NCBI RefSeq assembly: GCF_014229245.1
Contig: NZ_JAARZJ010000009.1
Span: forward strand, 86,202-150,201
From: Listeria farberi
GTDB taxonomy: Bacteria; Bacillota; Bacilli; Lactobacillales; Listeriaceae
Reading direction: 5' to 3'
DNA: 64,000 nucleotides
The translations under genes were made by a program, and so were the position numbers. Each line of letters starts with the position of its first letter. Within the stretch, counting starts at the first letter, position 1. Positions 9,950 to 19,106 of this stretch are shown here, piece by piece. The notes under the pieces were generated by a model, which worked only from the letters and a program-made list of their open reading frames with translations, was not told where the DNA came from and did not search any database.

Positions 9950-11002
9950 ATGACAAAAATAACGAACGATTTATTTTTAAAAGCAGCGCGAAAAGAACAA
10001 GTAGACCGAATTCCGGTTTGGTATATGAGACAAGCTGGGAGATCTCAACCAGAATATCGTAAATTAAAAGAAAAATACTCGCTATTTGAAATTACCCATC
10101 AACCAGAAATATGTGCTTATGTCACTAAATTACCAGTAGATCAATACGATGTTGATGCAGCGATTTTATACAAAGATATTATGACACCACTTCCGGGGAT
10201 GGGAGTAGACGTTGAAATCAAATCTGGTATTGGTCCAGTCATACATAATCCAATTAGAACTTTCCAAGATGTTGAGAAACTGACGATTTTTAAACCGGAA
10301 ATTGAAGTGCCTTATGTACTTGATACGATAAAACTACTAGCGGATGATATGTTAGATGTACCTTTAATTGGATTTGCTGGAGCACCTTTTACGCTTGCAA
10401 GTTATATGATAGAAGGTGGTCCATCAAAAAATTATCACCAAACAAAAAGTTTTATGTACCGTGAACCAGAAGTTTGGGCTATTTTAATGGAAAAACTTGG
10501 ACGCATGACTGCGAATTATTTAATAGCGCAAATTAACGCCGGAGCTTCTGCTGTTCAATTATTTGATTCTTGGGTAGGGGCACTTAGCCGAGCGGATTAT
10601 GCCGAGTACATCCGACCTGTCATTGAAATGATTGTTAAAGAAGTGAAAGCTGTTCATCCAACAACACCAATTATTATGCAAGCGGTTGGAGCTAGCCATC
10701 TTTTAACAGAGTGGGAAACAATGCCACTAGATGTAGTCGGTGTTGATTGGCGTGAAACCATCACAAGTGCTCGGAAAAAAGTTCCAACAAAAGCAATTCA
10801 AGGAAATCTTGACCCGTCCACACTTCTTGCACCAGAGAAATGTATAGCAGAAACGGAACGAATTTTACAAGAAGGTGTACTAGAAACAGGATACATTTTT
10901 AACTTAGGGCACGGTGTTTTTCCAGAGGTACCACCAGAAATGCTAAAAAAATTAACTAAGTACATCCACGAAAGAAGCGAAATTCTATTAAAAAAAGGAT
11001 GA
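9950..11002 (+). CDS. hemE: Uroporphyrinogen decarboxylase
   Basis: A 350-residue HemE. The N-terminal substrate loop [11 protein letters not shown] is at about residues 20-30, followed by [12 protein letters not shown] and the C-terminal GNLDP and [11 protein letters not shown] motifs, all characteristic. It decarboxylates the acetate side chains of uroporphyrinogen III to give coproporphyrinogen III. The ATG at 9950 with GAAGGGAAG upstream is chosen over a TTG immediately before it. The stop is six bases before hemH, so they form one operon. In Gram-positive bacteria the coproporphyrin branch then needs HemY(CgoX), HemH(CpfC) and HemQ(ChdC), not all present here. Confidence 0.96.
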   Translation: MTKITNDLFLKAARKEQVDRIPVWYMRQAGRSQPEYRKLKEKYSLFEITHQPEICAYVTKLPVDQYDVDAAILYKDIMTPLPGMGVDVEIKSGIGPVIHNPIRTFQDVEKLTIFKPEIEVPYVLDTIKLLADDMLDVPLIGFAGAPFTLASYMIEGGPSKNYHQTKSFMYREPEVWAILMEKLGRMTANYLIAQINAGASAVQLFDSWVGALSRADYAEYIRPVIEMIVKEVKAVHPTTPIIMQAVGASHLLTEWETMPLDVVGVDWRETITSARKKVPTKAIQGNLDPSTLLAPEKCIAETERILQEGVLETGYIFNLGHGVFPEVPPEMLKKLTKYIHERSEILLKKG

Positions 11003-11008
11003 TGAAAA

Positions 11009-11938
11009 ATGACTAAAAAAGTAGGTTTACTTGTAATGGCATACGGGACTCCGTATAAAGACGAAGATATTGAACGTTACTACACAGATATTCGTCACGG
11101 ACATAAGCCAAGTGAAGAAATGATTGCAGATTTGCGCGGAAGATACCACGCTATCGGAGGTCTTTCACCGCTTGCGAAAATCACTGAAGCGCAAGCCTAT
11201 GGACTAGAAAAAGCATTAAACGACGCGCAAAATGAAGTAGAATTTAAAACGTACATCGGTTTAAAACACATCGAACCATTCATTGAAGACGCGGTAGAAG
11301 CTATGCACAAAGATGGTATAGAAGAAGCCATTTCCATCGTTTTAGCACCGCATTATTCTAGTTTTAGCGTCGAAGCATATAACAAAAGAGCAAAAGATGC
11401 AGCTGATAAATTGGGTAATATTCACATTAAAGCGGTTAATGATTGGTATAAACAACCAAAATTCATTCAAATGTGGGCTGATAGAATTAATGAGACAGCG
11501 AAACAAATTCCAACAGACGAATTAATAGACACTGTGTTAATTGTTTCCGCACACAGTTTACCAGAGAAAATTAAAAAACATAATGATCCTTACCCAGACC
11601 AACTACAAGAAACAGCAGATTTAATTTTTGATAAAGTAGTGGTACCTCATTATGCGCTAGGTTGGCAAAGTGAAGGGAAAACCGGTGAACCTTGGCTTGG
11701 ACCTGATGTACAAGATTTAACAAGAGAACTATACGGCCGGGAAAAATACAAACATTTTATTTATACACCAGTTGGTTTTGTCGCAGAACATTTAGAAGTA
11801 CTTTATGATAATGATTATGAATGTAAAGTAGTAACAGATGAAGTAGGTGCAGCTTACCACCGACCTCCAATGCCAAATGCTGACCCTGAATTTTTAGAAG
11901 TTTTAAGAACGGTCATTTGGGATGCATACACAAAATAA
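11009..11938 (+). CDS. hemH: Coproporphyrin III ferrochelatase (HemH/CpfC)
   Basis: A 309-residue ferrochelatase that inserts ferrous iron into the porphyrin. The metal-ligand histidine is in [10 protein letters not shown] near residue 182 and the acidic partner in [14 protein letters not shown] near 264. Family knowledge says Firmicute enzymes use coproporphyrin III rather than protoporphyrin IX, and this protein lacks the C-terminal extension and the 2Fe-2S cysteines of eukaryotic enzymes. It is coupled to hemE with a six-base gap and ends at a terminator. Confidence 0.95.
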   Translation: MTKKVGLLVMAYGTPYKDEDIERYYTDIRHGHKPSEEMIADLRGRYHAIGGLSPLAKITEAQAYGLEKALNDAQNEVEFKTYIGLKHIEPFIEDAVEAMHKDGIEEAISIVLAPHYSSFSVEAYNKRAKDAADKLGNIHIKAVNDWYKQPKFIQMWADRINETAKQIPTDELIDTVLIVSAHSLPEKIKKHNDPYPDQLQETADLIFDKVVVPHYALGWQSEGKTGEPWLGPDVQDLTRELYGREKYKHFIYTPVGFVAEHLEVLYDNDYECKVVTDEVGAAYHRPPMPNADPEFLEVLRTVIWDAYTK

Positions 11939-11943
11939 AAATA

Positions 11944-11978
11944 TGTGCTGGGATACTTGTTATTCCAGCACTTTTTTA
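11944..11978 (+). terminator. Terminator of hemEH
   Basis: Stem TGTGCTGGgAT / ATtCCAGCAC with a loop of six to seven bases and a run of six Ts. Confidence 0.85.
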
Positions 11979-11985
11979 TAATAAA

Positions 11986-11999
11986 AGAAAACGGTTTCA
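11986..11999 (+). promoter_or_regulatory. Possible CcpA cre site
   Basis: AGAAAACGGTTTCA matches the cre pattern TGAAAGCGCTTTCA closely, with the central CG and both half-sites intact. It is about 90 bases upstream of the small HTH gene. Only the motif supports it. Confidence 0.35.
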
Positions 12000-12090
12000 A
12001 TATTTTTAGCTAAATACTATGAAGTTTTAATCAGATTCTCATCTTTGCCGGGCATAATGATAACTATAGAAAGACAGGAGGTTCACCCAA

Positions 12091-12435
12091 ATGAAAAACA
12101 AGGCAGAAAAACAAAGAATTGCCACTAATTTGTCACTTTATATGAAAATAAATGGATATACTCATAGAACATTCGCGCTTGCTGTTGGGGTTTCCCAAAG
12201 TACTTTAAAAGCATTAATGATTGGGAGAATGAGAAGCGAAAATAAATTCCAAAAATACATAACACAAATTACAGAAAGTTTGGCATTAGAAGAAAAATTC
12301 TTTGAACAACCGAAAGAAACTATTACAGCCGCACCTATCACTTTTCAAGATACAAACAAAATGCATCTTGGAGACGAAAAATTCAATGCTATCAGCTTAA
12401 TGTTAAAAATTGGCGAAATTCATTACGAATCATAA
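12091..12435 (+). CDS. Small helix-turn-helix protein, possible regulator
   Basis: A 114-residue protein. Residues about 8-60 resemble an XRE-type helix-turn-helix: a first helix NLSLYMKINGYT, then TFALAVGVSQSTLKALMIG as the recognition unit. The C-terminal half has no recognisable domain. It starts at ATG with GACAGGAGG upstream, stands alone between two terminators, and follows a possible cre site. Target genes are unknown. I do not recognise a named orthologue. Confidence 0.7.
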   Translation: MKNKAEKQRIATNLSLYMKINGYTHRTFALAVGVSQSTLKALMIGRMRSENKFQKYITQITESLALEEKFFEQPKETITAAPITFQDTNKMHLGDEKFNAISLMLKIGEIHYES

Positions 12436-12436
12436 A

Positions 12437-12467
12437 AGCTTGGGACTAATTGTCCCGAGTTTTTTTA
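12437..12467 (+). terminator. Terminator of the HTH gene
   Basis: Stem CTTGGGAC / GTCCCgAG with loop TAATT and seven Ts, starting two bases after the stop codon. Confidence 0.85.
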
Positions 12468-12555
12468 TGTGTTACAAAATAGAAAGATTCGGGGCTTGAC
12501 GAACCTACTTAAGTCACGTAAAATGAAGACAATTTTCCAAATAGGAGTGTGGCAC

Positions 12556-13341
12556 ATGATTAGAAAACTAACAGTATCTGATAATGAAGAAGTAATGACA
12601 CTTTTAAAACCCGAAGCAACCCTAAATTTATTTATTATTGGGGACATCGAAAATTTTGGTTATGAAAGTGATGTGCAAGACCTTTGGGGAGAATTCGATT
12701 CAGCGGGTAAATTACACGCATTGTTACTTCGATTCGATACGTTTTTCTTACCTTATTCAAAAAACGCTAATTTCGATGCAAAAGCTTTTTCGGAAATTAT
12801 TGCTAAACATGATAATTATGAGGTTAGCGGCATTTCTCGTGTCACAAAGGAACTAGAACCATTTTTACCAGAACTTGCCAAAAAAAGACAAGATACTTAT
12901 TTTTGTGAGTGCGAACATGTAAACCGTATTCCAGTAAATCAAGAGGTTATCGTCAGAACGGCAGTAGAAGAAGACGTGGCACCAATTATTAATATGCGCA
13001 AACATATTAAAGAATTTGGTTCGCGCGGTGAAAACGAAGAATTAATTATTCGCCAAATTGAAAAAGGCGTGAAACGAATTTATTATATTGAACAAGACCA
13101 AAAAATCGTTGCTGTAGCTGAAACTTCTGCAGAAAATTCCTTCTCAGCAATGATTACAGGTGTGGCGACAACTGATGGATATAGACAACGCGGTTATGCA
13201 AGTACGCTTCTCAAAAAATTATGTTGTGATGTATTAGCAGAAGGAAAGAAACCATGTTTATTTTACGATAATCCAGTCGCTGGCGAGATATACCACCGCC
13301 TTGGTTTTGAACATACAGGAGATTTTGTTATGTACAAATAA
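12556..13341 (+). CDS. GNAT-family acetyltransferase
   Basis: A 261-residue protein with a C-terminal GNAT fold: EEDVAPIINMRKHI opens it near residue 140, motif A is in MITGVATTDGYRQRGYASTLLKKL (acetyl-CoA pyrophosphate loop RQRGYA), and the end is IYHRLGFEHTGDFVMY. The N-terminal half is a second, degenerate GNAT-like domain (LNLFIIGDIENFG), as in the twin-GNAT enzymes of Firmicutes. The start at 12556 (MIRKLTVSD) is preferred over the longer frame because AGGAG lies eleven bases upstream and the fold begins there. Substrate unknown. Confidence 0.85.
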   Translation: MIRKLTVSDNEEVMTLLKPEATLNLFIIGDIENFGYESDVQDLWGEFDSAGKLHALLLRFDTFFLPYSKNANFDAKAFSEIIAKHDNYEVSGISRVTKELEPFLPELAKKRQDTYFCECEHVNRIPVNQEVIVRTAVEEDVAPIINMRKHIKEFGSRGENEELIIRQIEKGVKRIYYIEQDQKIVAVAETSAENSFSAMITGVATTDGYRQRGYASTLLKKLCCDVLAEGKKPCLFYDNPVAGEIYHRLGFEHTGDFVMYK

Positions 13342-13404
13342 CCTTTACTTTGCATCCGTAAGATTGGTATGATGGATATATTATGTTAGTAAAGGATGAA
13401 TAAT

Positions 13405-14175
13405 GTGAAACCACGTGGAATTTGTTTTTTTGATATGGATGGAACACTTTTAAATAGTGAATCCAAAGTACTTGATAGTTCACTTCAAGCACTTGAAAAA
13501 CTTCGACAAAATAATATTATTCCTGTTATTGCTACTGGACGAACATTTATAGAAATAAGTCATCAAATGAAAATTACCGGTATTGAGTCTGCAGTAATGA
13601 TGAATGGACAAATGGCCATTTTTGAAGGGGAGAAAGTGTACGAAGATGTGATTAATGCTGATTTGCTTGAGCGTTTGACTGAAGAAGCGAAATCACAAAA
13701 TGTCGAAGTCTGCTATTATAATGATAAAAGAATTGGCGCAACGGCGAATACACCAGTTGTAAAAGCGCATTATGATTTTTTAGGCGAACCAATGCCAGAA
13801 GTAAGACCTAATATGTATAAAGAAGAAACCATCAATATGGCACTTCTTTTACTTGAATCAGGGGATGATTATTTCCCAGAACGTTTTCCAGAATTGCAAT
13901 TCGTTCGTAACACACCATTTAGTAACGACGTATTAAAAAAAGGCGGCTCTAAAGCTGTGGGTATTTCGAAACTGCTTGAAGTTATGGGGTATCAAGATGT
14001 TCCAACTTATGCTTTTGGTGATGGAATGAATGATTTAGAGATGTTTAGTGCGGTGGATAATGCTATTGCAATGGAAAACGCAGTACCCTTATTAAAAGAA
14101 AAAGCTACCTTTGTAACGAAAGATAACAACAGTGATGGCATAATGCTTGGCTTGAAACAATTTGATTTAATTTAA
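13405..14175 (+). CDS. HAD-superfamily Cof-type phosphatase
   Basis: A 256-residue Cof/YidA-like hydrolase. Motif I is DMDGTLL near residue 11, motif II is in IATGRTF, the conserved lysine is in KKGGSKAVG, and motif IV is FGDGMNDLEMF. A C2 cap lies between motifs II and the lysine. These enzymes dephosphorylate sugar phosphates or flavin-type metabolites; the substrate is unknown. A GTG start at 13405 with AAAGGA eight bases upstream fits better than the ATG at 13396, which overlaps that ribosome binding site. Confidence 0.87.
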   Translation: MKPRGICFFDMDGTLLNSESKVLDSSLQALEKLRQNNIIPVIATGRTFIEISHQMKITGIESAVMMNGQMAIFEGEKVYEDVINADLLERLTEEAKSQNVEVCYYNDKRIGATANTPVVKAHYDFLGEPMPEVRPNMYKEETINMALLLLESGDDYFPERFPELQFVRNTPFSNDVLKKGGSKAVGISKLLEVMGYQDVPTYAFGDGMNDLEMFSAVDNAIAMENAVPLLKEKATFVTKDNNSDGIMLGLKQFDLI

Positions 14176-14202
14176 AGAAGTGCTTTATGCACTTCTTTTT
14201 TT
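14174..14202 (+). terminator. Terminator of the HAD phosphatase gene
   Basis: Perfect stem AAAGAAGTGC / GCACTTCTTT with a five-base loop and T run, overlapping the stop codon. Confidence 0.88.
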
Positions 14203-14284
14203 AAAATTTCCAACGTAAGACCGATAGAATTGTAATTATTAGTTTGTTATAATAAAACTAATCAACTGAAGAGGAGAAATGTTC

Positions 14285-14962
14285 ATGAACGAAATCAACT
14301 CAACATCCGAACAAATAAATATAGAGAAAAGAACGAGTAAACAAATTATTATGCAAAAAATACTCAATTGGTTTGTATTTTCTTTGCTACTTGCAGCAGT
14401 CGGTGCTGCGATTGGGAGTAAATTAAGTCCAGAACTTTTTTTACCTCTTATCATATTAGAAGTAGCACTACTTGTTGTTGCTATTATTGTACGTCGTAGT
14501 AAAACAATTAATAAAGTTGTCGGGTATCCAGTTTTATTAGCGTTTGCCTTAGTTACTGGTTTGACGCTTGGCCCAACTTTGACATATTATTTTGGGGCTG
14601 GACTAGGTGCAGCAGTTCTGATGGCCTTTATAACAGCAGCGATTACTTTCACAACACTAGGTTTTGTTGGCGCAAAAATGAAGAAAGACCTTTCATTTTT
14701 AAGTAGTGCGCTATTTGCTTCCCTTATTATTTTAATACTATTCAGCTTTTTAGGTGTCTTTTTACCATTAGGTTCTATGCTGACAACAATTATTTCAGCT
14801 GGTGGAACAATTATTTTCTCATTATACATTTTGTATGATTTCAACCAAATTATGAAGCGCGATGTAGAACTTGCTGATGTACCAATGCTTGCGCTAAATT
14901 TATACCTTGATTTTCTTAACTTATTTTTATTATTACTCCGCCTATTCACAGGTCGTAATTAA
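14285..14962 (+). CDS. Bax inhibitor-1 / YetJ-like membrane protein
   Basis: A 225-residue integral membrane protein with seven hydrophobic segments starting near residue 23. It has the family's C-terminal pattern: ILYDFNQIM near 180-188, then the acidic VELADVPMLALNLYLDFLNLF end. Bacillus YetJ of this family is a pH-sensitive calcium leak channel, with paired aspartates in the last helices, which are visible here. The ATG at 14285 is chosen over 14279 for its spacing to GAGGAGA. It stands alone between two terminators. Confidence 0.83.
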   Translation: MNEINSTSEQINIEKRTSKQIIMQKILNWFVFSLLLAAVGAAIGSKLSPELFLPLIILEVALLVVAIIVRRSKTINKVVGYPVLLAFALVTGLTLGPTLTYYFGAGLGAAVLMAFITAAITFTTLGFVGAKMKKDLSFLSSALFASLIILILFSFLGVFLPLGSMLTTIISAGGTIIFSLYILYDFNQIMKRDVELADVPMLALNLYLDFLNLFLLLLRLFTGRN

Positions 14963-14970
14963 GAATTTTG

Positions 14971-15005
14971 AAGATCTGCCAACCTAAAAATTGGTAGGTC
15001 TTTTT
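14971..15005 (+). terminator. Terminator of the Bax-inhibitor-like gene
   Basis: Imperfect stem AAGAtCTgCCAA / TTGGtAGgTCTT followed by Ts, ending before the clpB promoter. Confidence 0.75.
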
Positions 15006-15027
15006 CTATAAAAAAGATGGTTTTTGA

Positions 15028-15056
15028 TAGACAAAAGCAATTTAAAATTCTATAAT
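15028..15056 (+). promoter_or_regulatory. Sigma-A promoter of clpB
   Basis: TAGACA (15028-15033), 17-base spacer, perfect TATAAT (15051-15056). Transcription would start near 15063, next to the CtsR operator. Confidence 0.75.
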
Positions 15057-15063
15057 AATATTA

Positions 15064-15081
15064 AGGTCAAAAAAGGTCAAA
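15064..15081 (+). promoter_or_regulatory. CtsR operator of clpB
   Basis: AGGTCAAAAAAGGTCAAA is a direct heptad repeat GGTCAAA-N3-GGTCAAA, a perfect match to the CtsR box. It covers the predicted transcription start, so CtsR should block clpB until heat or protein stress inactivates it. Confidence 0.92.
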
Positions 15082-15106
15082 CTTATTTTTTAAGGAGGAC
15101 AAATAA

Positions 15107-17707
15107 ATGGATTTACAAAAATTTACGCAACAAGTTCAGCAAACAATTGCGGACGCCCAAAATCTAGCTATTGCATCAGAGCACCAAGAAATAGATGTGG
15201 CACACGTTTTTAAAGTGTTATTAACAGAAAGTGACTTTGCAAAACGCGTGTATGATGTAGCAGAAGTTGACGTAGACTCACTTCAAAACGTAGTAGACAA
15301 CATTTTAAGTAAAATCCCAGTGATTTCTGGAAGTGGAGTTAACTATGGTCAAGCAATGAGTCAAGCGCTTTTCCAATTAATGAGAGATGCAGAAAAAGAG
15401 CAAAAACAATTAGACGATGACTTTGTATCAACTGAACATCTTATCTTAGCTGTAATGGACCAGTCTTCAAATCCTATTACAACCGAACTGAAAAAACAAG
15501 ACAAATCTAAAAAACAAATTAAAGAAGCAATTTTAAAAATAAGAGGAGGGAAAAAAGTGACTTCTCAAAACGCAGAGGAAAACTATGAAGCATTAACAAA
15601 ATATGGACGTGATTTAGTCGCGGAAGTAAGAAGTGGTAAACTCGATCCAGTTATTGGACGCGATGCAGAAATCCGCAACGTTATCCGAATTTTATCAAGA
15701 AAAACCAAAAATAATCCAGTATTAATCGGTGAGCCGGGTGTCGGTAAAACTGCTATTGTGGAAGGTTTAGCGCAACGTATTGTCAGAAAAGATGTTCCAG
15801 AAGGATTGAAAGATAAGACAATTATTTCACTCGATATCGGTTCCCTTATTGCCGGAGCTAAATACCGTGGGGAATTTGAAGAACGTTTAAAAGCAGTACT
15901 GCAAGAAGTTAAACAAAGTGAAGGTCAAATTTTACTATTTATCGATGAAATCCATACGATTGTGGGAGCGGGGAAAACAGATGGAGCTATGGATGCTGGA
16001 AACATGTTAAAACCTATGCTTGCGAGAGGGGAACTTCACTGTATCGGCGCCACAACTTTGGACGAATACCGCCAGTATATCGAAAAAGATGCGGCACTTG
16101 AAAGACGATTCCAAAAAGTACTTGTTCCAGAACCAACAGTGGAAGATACAGTATCCATCTTACGTGGTTTAAAAGAACGTTTTGAAATTCACCATGGAGT
16201 AAATATTCATGATAATGCTTTAGTTGCAGCAGCCAGTCTTTCCAATCGTTACATTACAGATCGTTTTTTACCAGATAAAGCAATTGATTTAGTAGATGAA
16301 GCATGCGCAACTATTCGTGTCGAAATTGATTCTATGCCGAGCGAACTTGATGAAGTGACAAGAAAAGTGATGCAATTAGAAATTGAAGAAGCAGCATTAA
16401 AAGAAGAAAAAGACCCAGCAAGTGAACGACGCTTAGAAATGTTACAACGAGAACTAGCTGACTATAAAGAAGAAGCAAATAAAATGAAATCTAAATGGGA
16501 AGCGGAAAAGAGCGAAATTAGTAAAATTCGCGAGGTACGTGAACAAATAGATCATCTACGTCACGAGTTAGAAGAAGCTGAAAACAACTACGATTTAAAC
16601 AAAGCTGCTGAACTTCGCCACGGTAAAATTCCAGCAGTAGAAAAAGAATTATTAGTGTTAGAAAATGAAAATCGTGAAAAAACAGCACAAGAAGATCGAA
16701 TTTTACAAGAAGAAGTAACAGAAAATGAAATCGCAGAAATTGTCGGACGATGGACTGGAATACCTGTGACTAAGTTAGTAGAAGGGGAACGTGAAAAACT
16801 GCTTAAATTAGCAGATATGCTTCATCAAAAAGTAATTGGTCAAGACGACGCTGTTCAATTAGTTAGTGATGCAGTGTTACGTGCACGTGCGGGTATTAAA
16901 GATCCGAGACGTCCAATTGGTTCCTTTATTTTCTTAGGGCCAACCGGTGTTGGTAAAACGGAACTTGCCAAAGCATTAGCCTATAATATGTTTGATTCTG
17001 AAGATCATATGATTCGAATTGATATGTCTGAATATATGGAGAAACATTCAGTATCAAGACTTGTCGGGGCACCTCCAGGTTATGTTGGATATGAGGAAGG
17101 CGGACAACTTACTGAAGCTGTAAGACGCAACCCATATTCGATTATCTTACTTGATGAAATCGAAAAAGCTCATCCAGATGTATTTAATATCCTTTTACAA
17201 GTCCTTGATGATGGACGGATTACGGATTCTCAGGGGCGCTTAATTGATTTTAAAAATACTGTAATTATTATGACATCCAATATCGGCTCTAATCTATTAC
17301 TAGAAAGAACCGAAGAAGGTGAAATCTCACCTGAGTTAGAATCAGATGTAATGCAAATTTTACAAAGTGAATTTAAACCAGAATTCTTAAATAGGGTAGA
17401 TGATATTATTCTATTTAAACCACTTACACTCGCTGATATTAAAGGCATTGTGGAAAAATTAGTAGAAGAACTGCAAATTCGCCTTGCCGATCAAGAAATT
17501 ACAATTACTATTTCAGATAACGCCAAAGCCTTTATTGCAGAAGAAGCTTATGACCCAGTATACGGTGCACGACCACTTAAACGTTATATCGTGCGTCATG
17601 TCGAAACGCCGCTTGCAAGAGAAATTGTATCTGGTAAAATCATGCCACATTCTTCCGTTAAAATTGATATACAAGATAAAGAATTTACTTTTAAAGTCAC
17701 AGAATAA
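15107..17707 (+). CDS. clpB: ClpB disaggregase
   Basis: An 866-residue Hsp100 protein, the usual ClpB length. It has the N domain (1-145), a first AAA+ module with Walker [10 protein letters not shown] and Walker B LFIDEIH, the long M-domain coiled coil (about 400-525) that separates ClpB from ClpC, and a second AAA+ module with GPTGVGKTE and the pore loop GYVGYEEGG. The C-terminus GARPLKRYI is typical. With DnaK it rescues aggregated proteins. It is monocistronic by promoter, controlled by CtsR, but no terminator is visible between it and gpmA. Confidence 0.97.
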   Translation: MDLQKFTQQVQQTIADAQNLAIASEHQEIDVAHVFKVLLTESDFAKRVYDVAEVDVDSLQNVVDNILSKIPVISGSGVNYGQAMSQALFQLMRDAEKEQKQLDDDFVSTEHLILAVMDQSSNPITTELKKQDKSKKQIKEAILKIRGGKKVTSQNAEENYEALTKYGRDLVAEVRSGKLDPVIGRDAEIRNVIRILSRKTKNNPVLIGEPGVGKTAIVEGLAQRIVRKDVPEGLKDKTIISLDIGSLIAGAKYRGEFEERLKAVLQEVKQSEGQILLFIDEIHTIVGAGKTDGAMDAGNMLKPMLARGELHCIGATTLDEYRQYIEKDAALERRFQKVLVPEPTVEDTVSILRGLKERFEIHHGVNIHDNALVAAASLSNRYITDRFLPDKAIDLVDEACATIRVEIDSMPSELDEVTRKVMQLEIEEAALKEEKDPASERRLEMLQRELADYKEEANKMKSKWEAEKSEISKIREVREQIDHLRHELEEAENNYDLNKAAELRHGKIPAVEKELLVLENENREKTAQEDRILQEEVTENEIAEIVGRWTGIPVTKLVEGEREKLLKLADMLHQKVIGQDDAVQLVSDAVLRARAGIKDPRRPIGSFIFLGPTGVGKTELAKALAYNMFDSEDHMIRIDMSEYMEKHSVSRLVGAPPGYVGYEEGGQLTEAVRRNPYSIILLDEIEKAHPDVFNILLQVLDDGRITDSQGRLIDFKNTVIIMTSNIGSNLLLERTEEGEISPELESDVMQILQSEFKPEFLNRVDDIILFKPLTLADIKGIVEKLVEELQIRLADQEITITISDNAKAFIAEEAYDPVYGARPLKRYIVRHVETPLAREIVSGKIMPHSSVKIDIQDKEFTFKVTE

Positions 17708-17717
17708 TATGGAAAAT

Positions 17718-17743
17718 GTTTGATTCACGACTCGAGAGGGAAA
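17718..17743 (+). promoter_or_regulatory. Sigma-B promoter of gpmA
   Basis: GTTT (17718-17721), 16-base spacer, GGGAAA (17738-17743). This agrees with the sigma-B consensus GTTT-N13-17-GGGWAW and is about 55 bases before the gpmA start. Sigma-B control of this gene in L. monocytogenes is, from memory, reported. Confidence 0.65.
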
Positions 17744-17797
17744 ACTTTTGTTGGATTAGTCGTTTAGAAAATAAGCGAAAATGGAAGGATGAGGAAG

Positions 17798-18487
17798 ATG
17801 AAATTAGTATTAATTCGTCATGGTCAAAGTGAATGGAACAAATTGAATTTATTTACTGGTTGGCATGATGTTGACTTATCAGAAGAAGGCGTTGTAGAAG
17901 CAATGACAGCTGGAAAACGAATTAAAGAAGCTGGCTTGGAATTCGATGTAGCTTTTACTTCTGTTTTAACCAGAGCTATTAAAACACTTAATTATGTTTT
18001 AGAAGAATCTGATCAAATGTGGGTTCCAGTCCATAAATCATGGCGTTTAAACGAACGGCATTACGGAGCGCTTCAAGGACTTAATAAACAAGAAACGGCT
18101 GAAAAATACGGCGCAGACCAAGTACAAAAATGGCGCAGAAGCTATGATACTCTTCCACCATTATTAGAAGAAAACGACGAAAGACAAGCGAAAAATGATC
18201 GCCGTTATCAACTTCTTGATACCCATGCAATTCCATCGGGCGAAAACTTGAAAGTAACCTTAGAACGAGTTATTCCTTACTGGATGGATACCATTGCACC
18301 TGAAATTAAAGCAGGACGTCGTGTTGTTATTGCAGCTCATGGTAATAGTTTACGCGCCTTGGTAAAATTCTTAGAAGGTATTAGTGATGATGAGATTATG
18401 GAGCTCGAAATCCCGACAGGTGTACCGCTTGTTTATGAACTAAATGATGAATTAAAACCAGTAAACAAATATTACTTGGATAAATAA
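17798..18487 (+). CDS. gpmA: 2,3-bisphosphoglycerate-dependent phosphoglycerate mutase
   Basis: A 229-residue dPGM. The phospho-acceptor histidine is in [10 protein letters not shown], with [13 protein letters not shown] and the second histidine in [12 protein letters not shown]. It interconverts 3- and 2-phosphoglycerate. The start at 17798 has GGAAGGA eight bases upstream; the ATG at 17789 overlaps that site. Firmicutes usually also carry the cofactor-independent enzyme in the gap operon elsewhere, so this copy, with a sigma-B type promoter, may be a stress-induced isozyme (inference). Confidence 0.93.
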   Translation: MKLVLIRHGQSEWNKLNLFTGWHDVDLSEEGVVEAMTAGKRIKEAGLEFDVAFTSVLTRAIKTLNYVLEESDQMWVPVHKSWRLNERHYGALQGLNKQETAEKYGADQVQKWRRSYDTLPPLLEENDERQAKNDRRYQLLDTHAIPSGENLKVTLERVIPYWMDTIAPEIKAGRRVVIAAHGNSLRALVKFLEGISDDEIMELEIPTGVPLVYELNDELKPVNKYYLDK

Positions 18488-18526
18488 AAAAAACCTCTTT
18501 CCACCATGTGGAAAGAGGTTTTTTTG
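18486..18526 (+). terminator. Terminator of gpmA
   Basis: Perfect stem AACCTCTTTCCAC / GTGGAAAGAGGTT, three-base loop, flanked by A and T runs, so it can act in both directions. Confidence 0.92.
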
Positions 18527-18571
18527 AGCTGCACTCGAAAAGTGAGTTCTCGCTATCAGAAAGTTGGATGT

Positions 18572-18760
18572 TTACTTAAAGTCATAAACTTCGCTATCTT
18601 TAGGCATCAAGAAAGTGATTAAAATAATGAAGAAGGATAACCCTACTGTTAAAATAATAGCCCGCGTCATATCAAATGATACATATAACATGGAAGAAAG
18701 AACGAATTCCGCCATTAAAGAAAGTAAGAATACCCAAAACACAGTCACTACGTAACGCAT
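18572..18760 (-). CDS. YjzD-like small membrane protein (DUF2929)
   Basis: A 62-residue protein with two transmembrane segments (about residues 2-22 and 32-52) and a short charged tail. Size and pattern match DUF2929/YjzD, which in Bacillus also sits beside fabH. The start MRYVVTV at 18760 has GGGGTG upstream; an in-frame ATG at 18778 has no good ribosome site. Function unknown. Confidence 0.72.
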   Translation of the reverse strand: MRYVVTVFWVFLLSLMAEFVLSSMLYVSFDMTRAIILTVGLSFFIILITFLMPKDSEVYDFK

Positions 18761-19106
18761 CCTTACACCCCATTTCATCTATTTCATTATACATTTTAGC
18801 ACATAAAAATAGATTATCCAATCATATATCTTTTGAAAATACGATTATCGTAAAATAGGGAGGAATAAAATCTAGAACAGAGAATACTAGTGTATAGAGG
18901 ATTAAATGGAATGACATAATATTGTCAAATGTAAATAGGTATTCTCAAACCCTTTGAAATAGCCATTTACTAACTTTTATGATAAGTTTTTCATCAAAAA
19001 GTTAGTAAGATCTCAGAATGAAAATGCTAGAATGGAGAAGGTTAACAGAGACAGAGCCATTTAAATTGGGGAATTAACTAATTTGGATAGGAAGTGCCAA
19101 CTGATA
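18761..19106 (+). other. Intergenic region before the autolysin gene
   Basis: About 345 bases without a supported gene. It contains the upstream region of the YjzD-like gene, an inverted repeat (18968-19007) and an extended -10 TGCTAGAAT (19025-19033) that probably starts autolysin transcription. No other structure was recognised. Confidence 0.6.
18968..19007. repeat. Inverted repeat upstream of the autolysin gene
   Basis: Perfect 11-bp arms TACTAACTTTT (18968-18978) and AAAAGTTAGTA (18997-19007) separated by 18 bases. There is no T run after it, so it is not an ordinary terminator. It lies just upstream of the likely -10. Confidence 0.6.
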
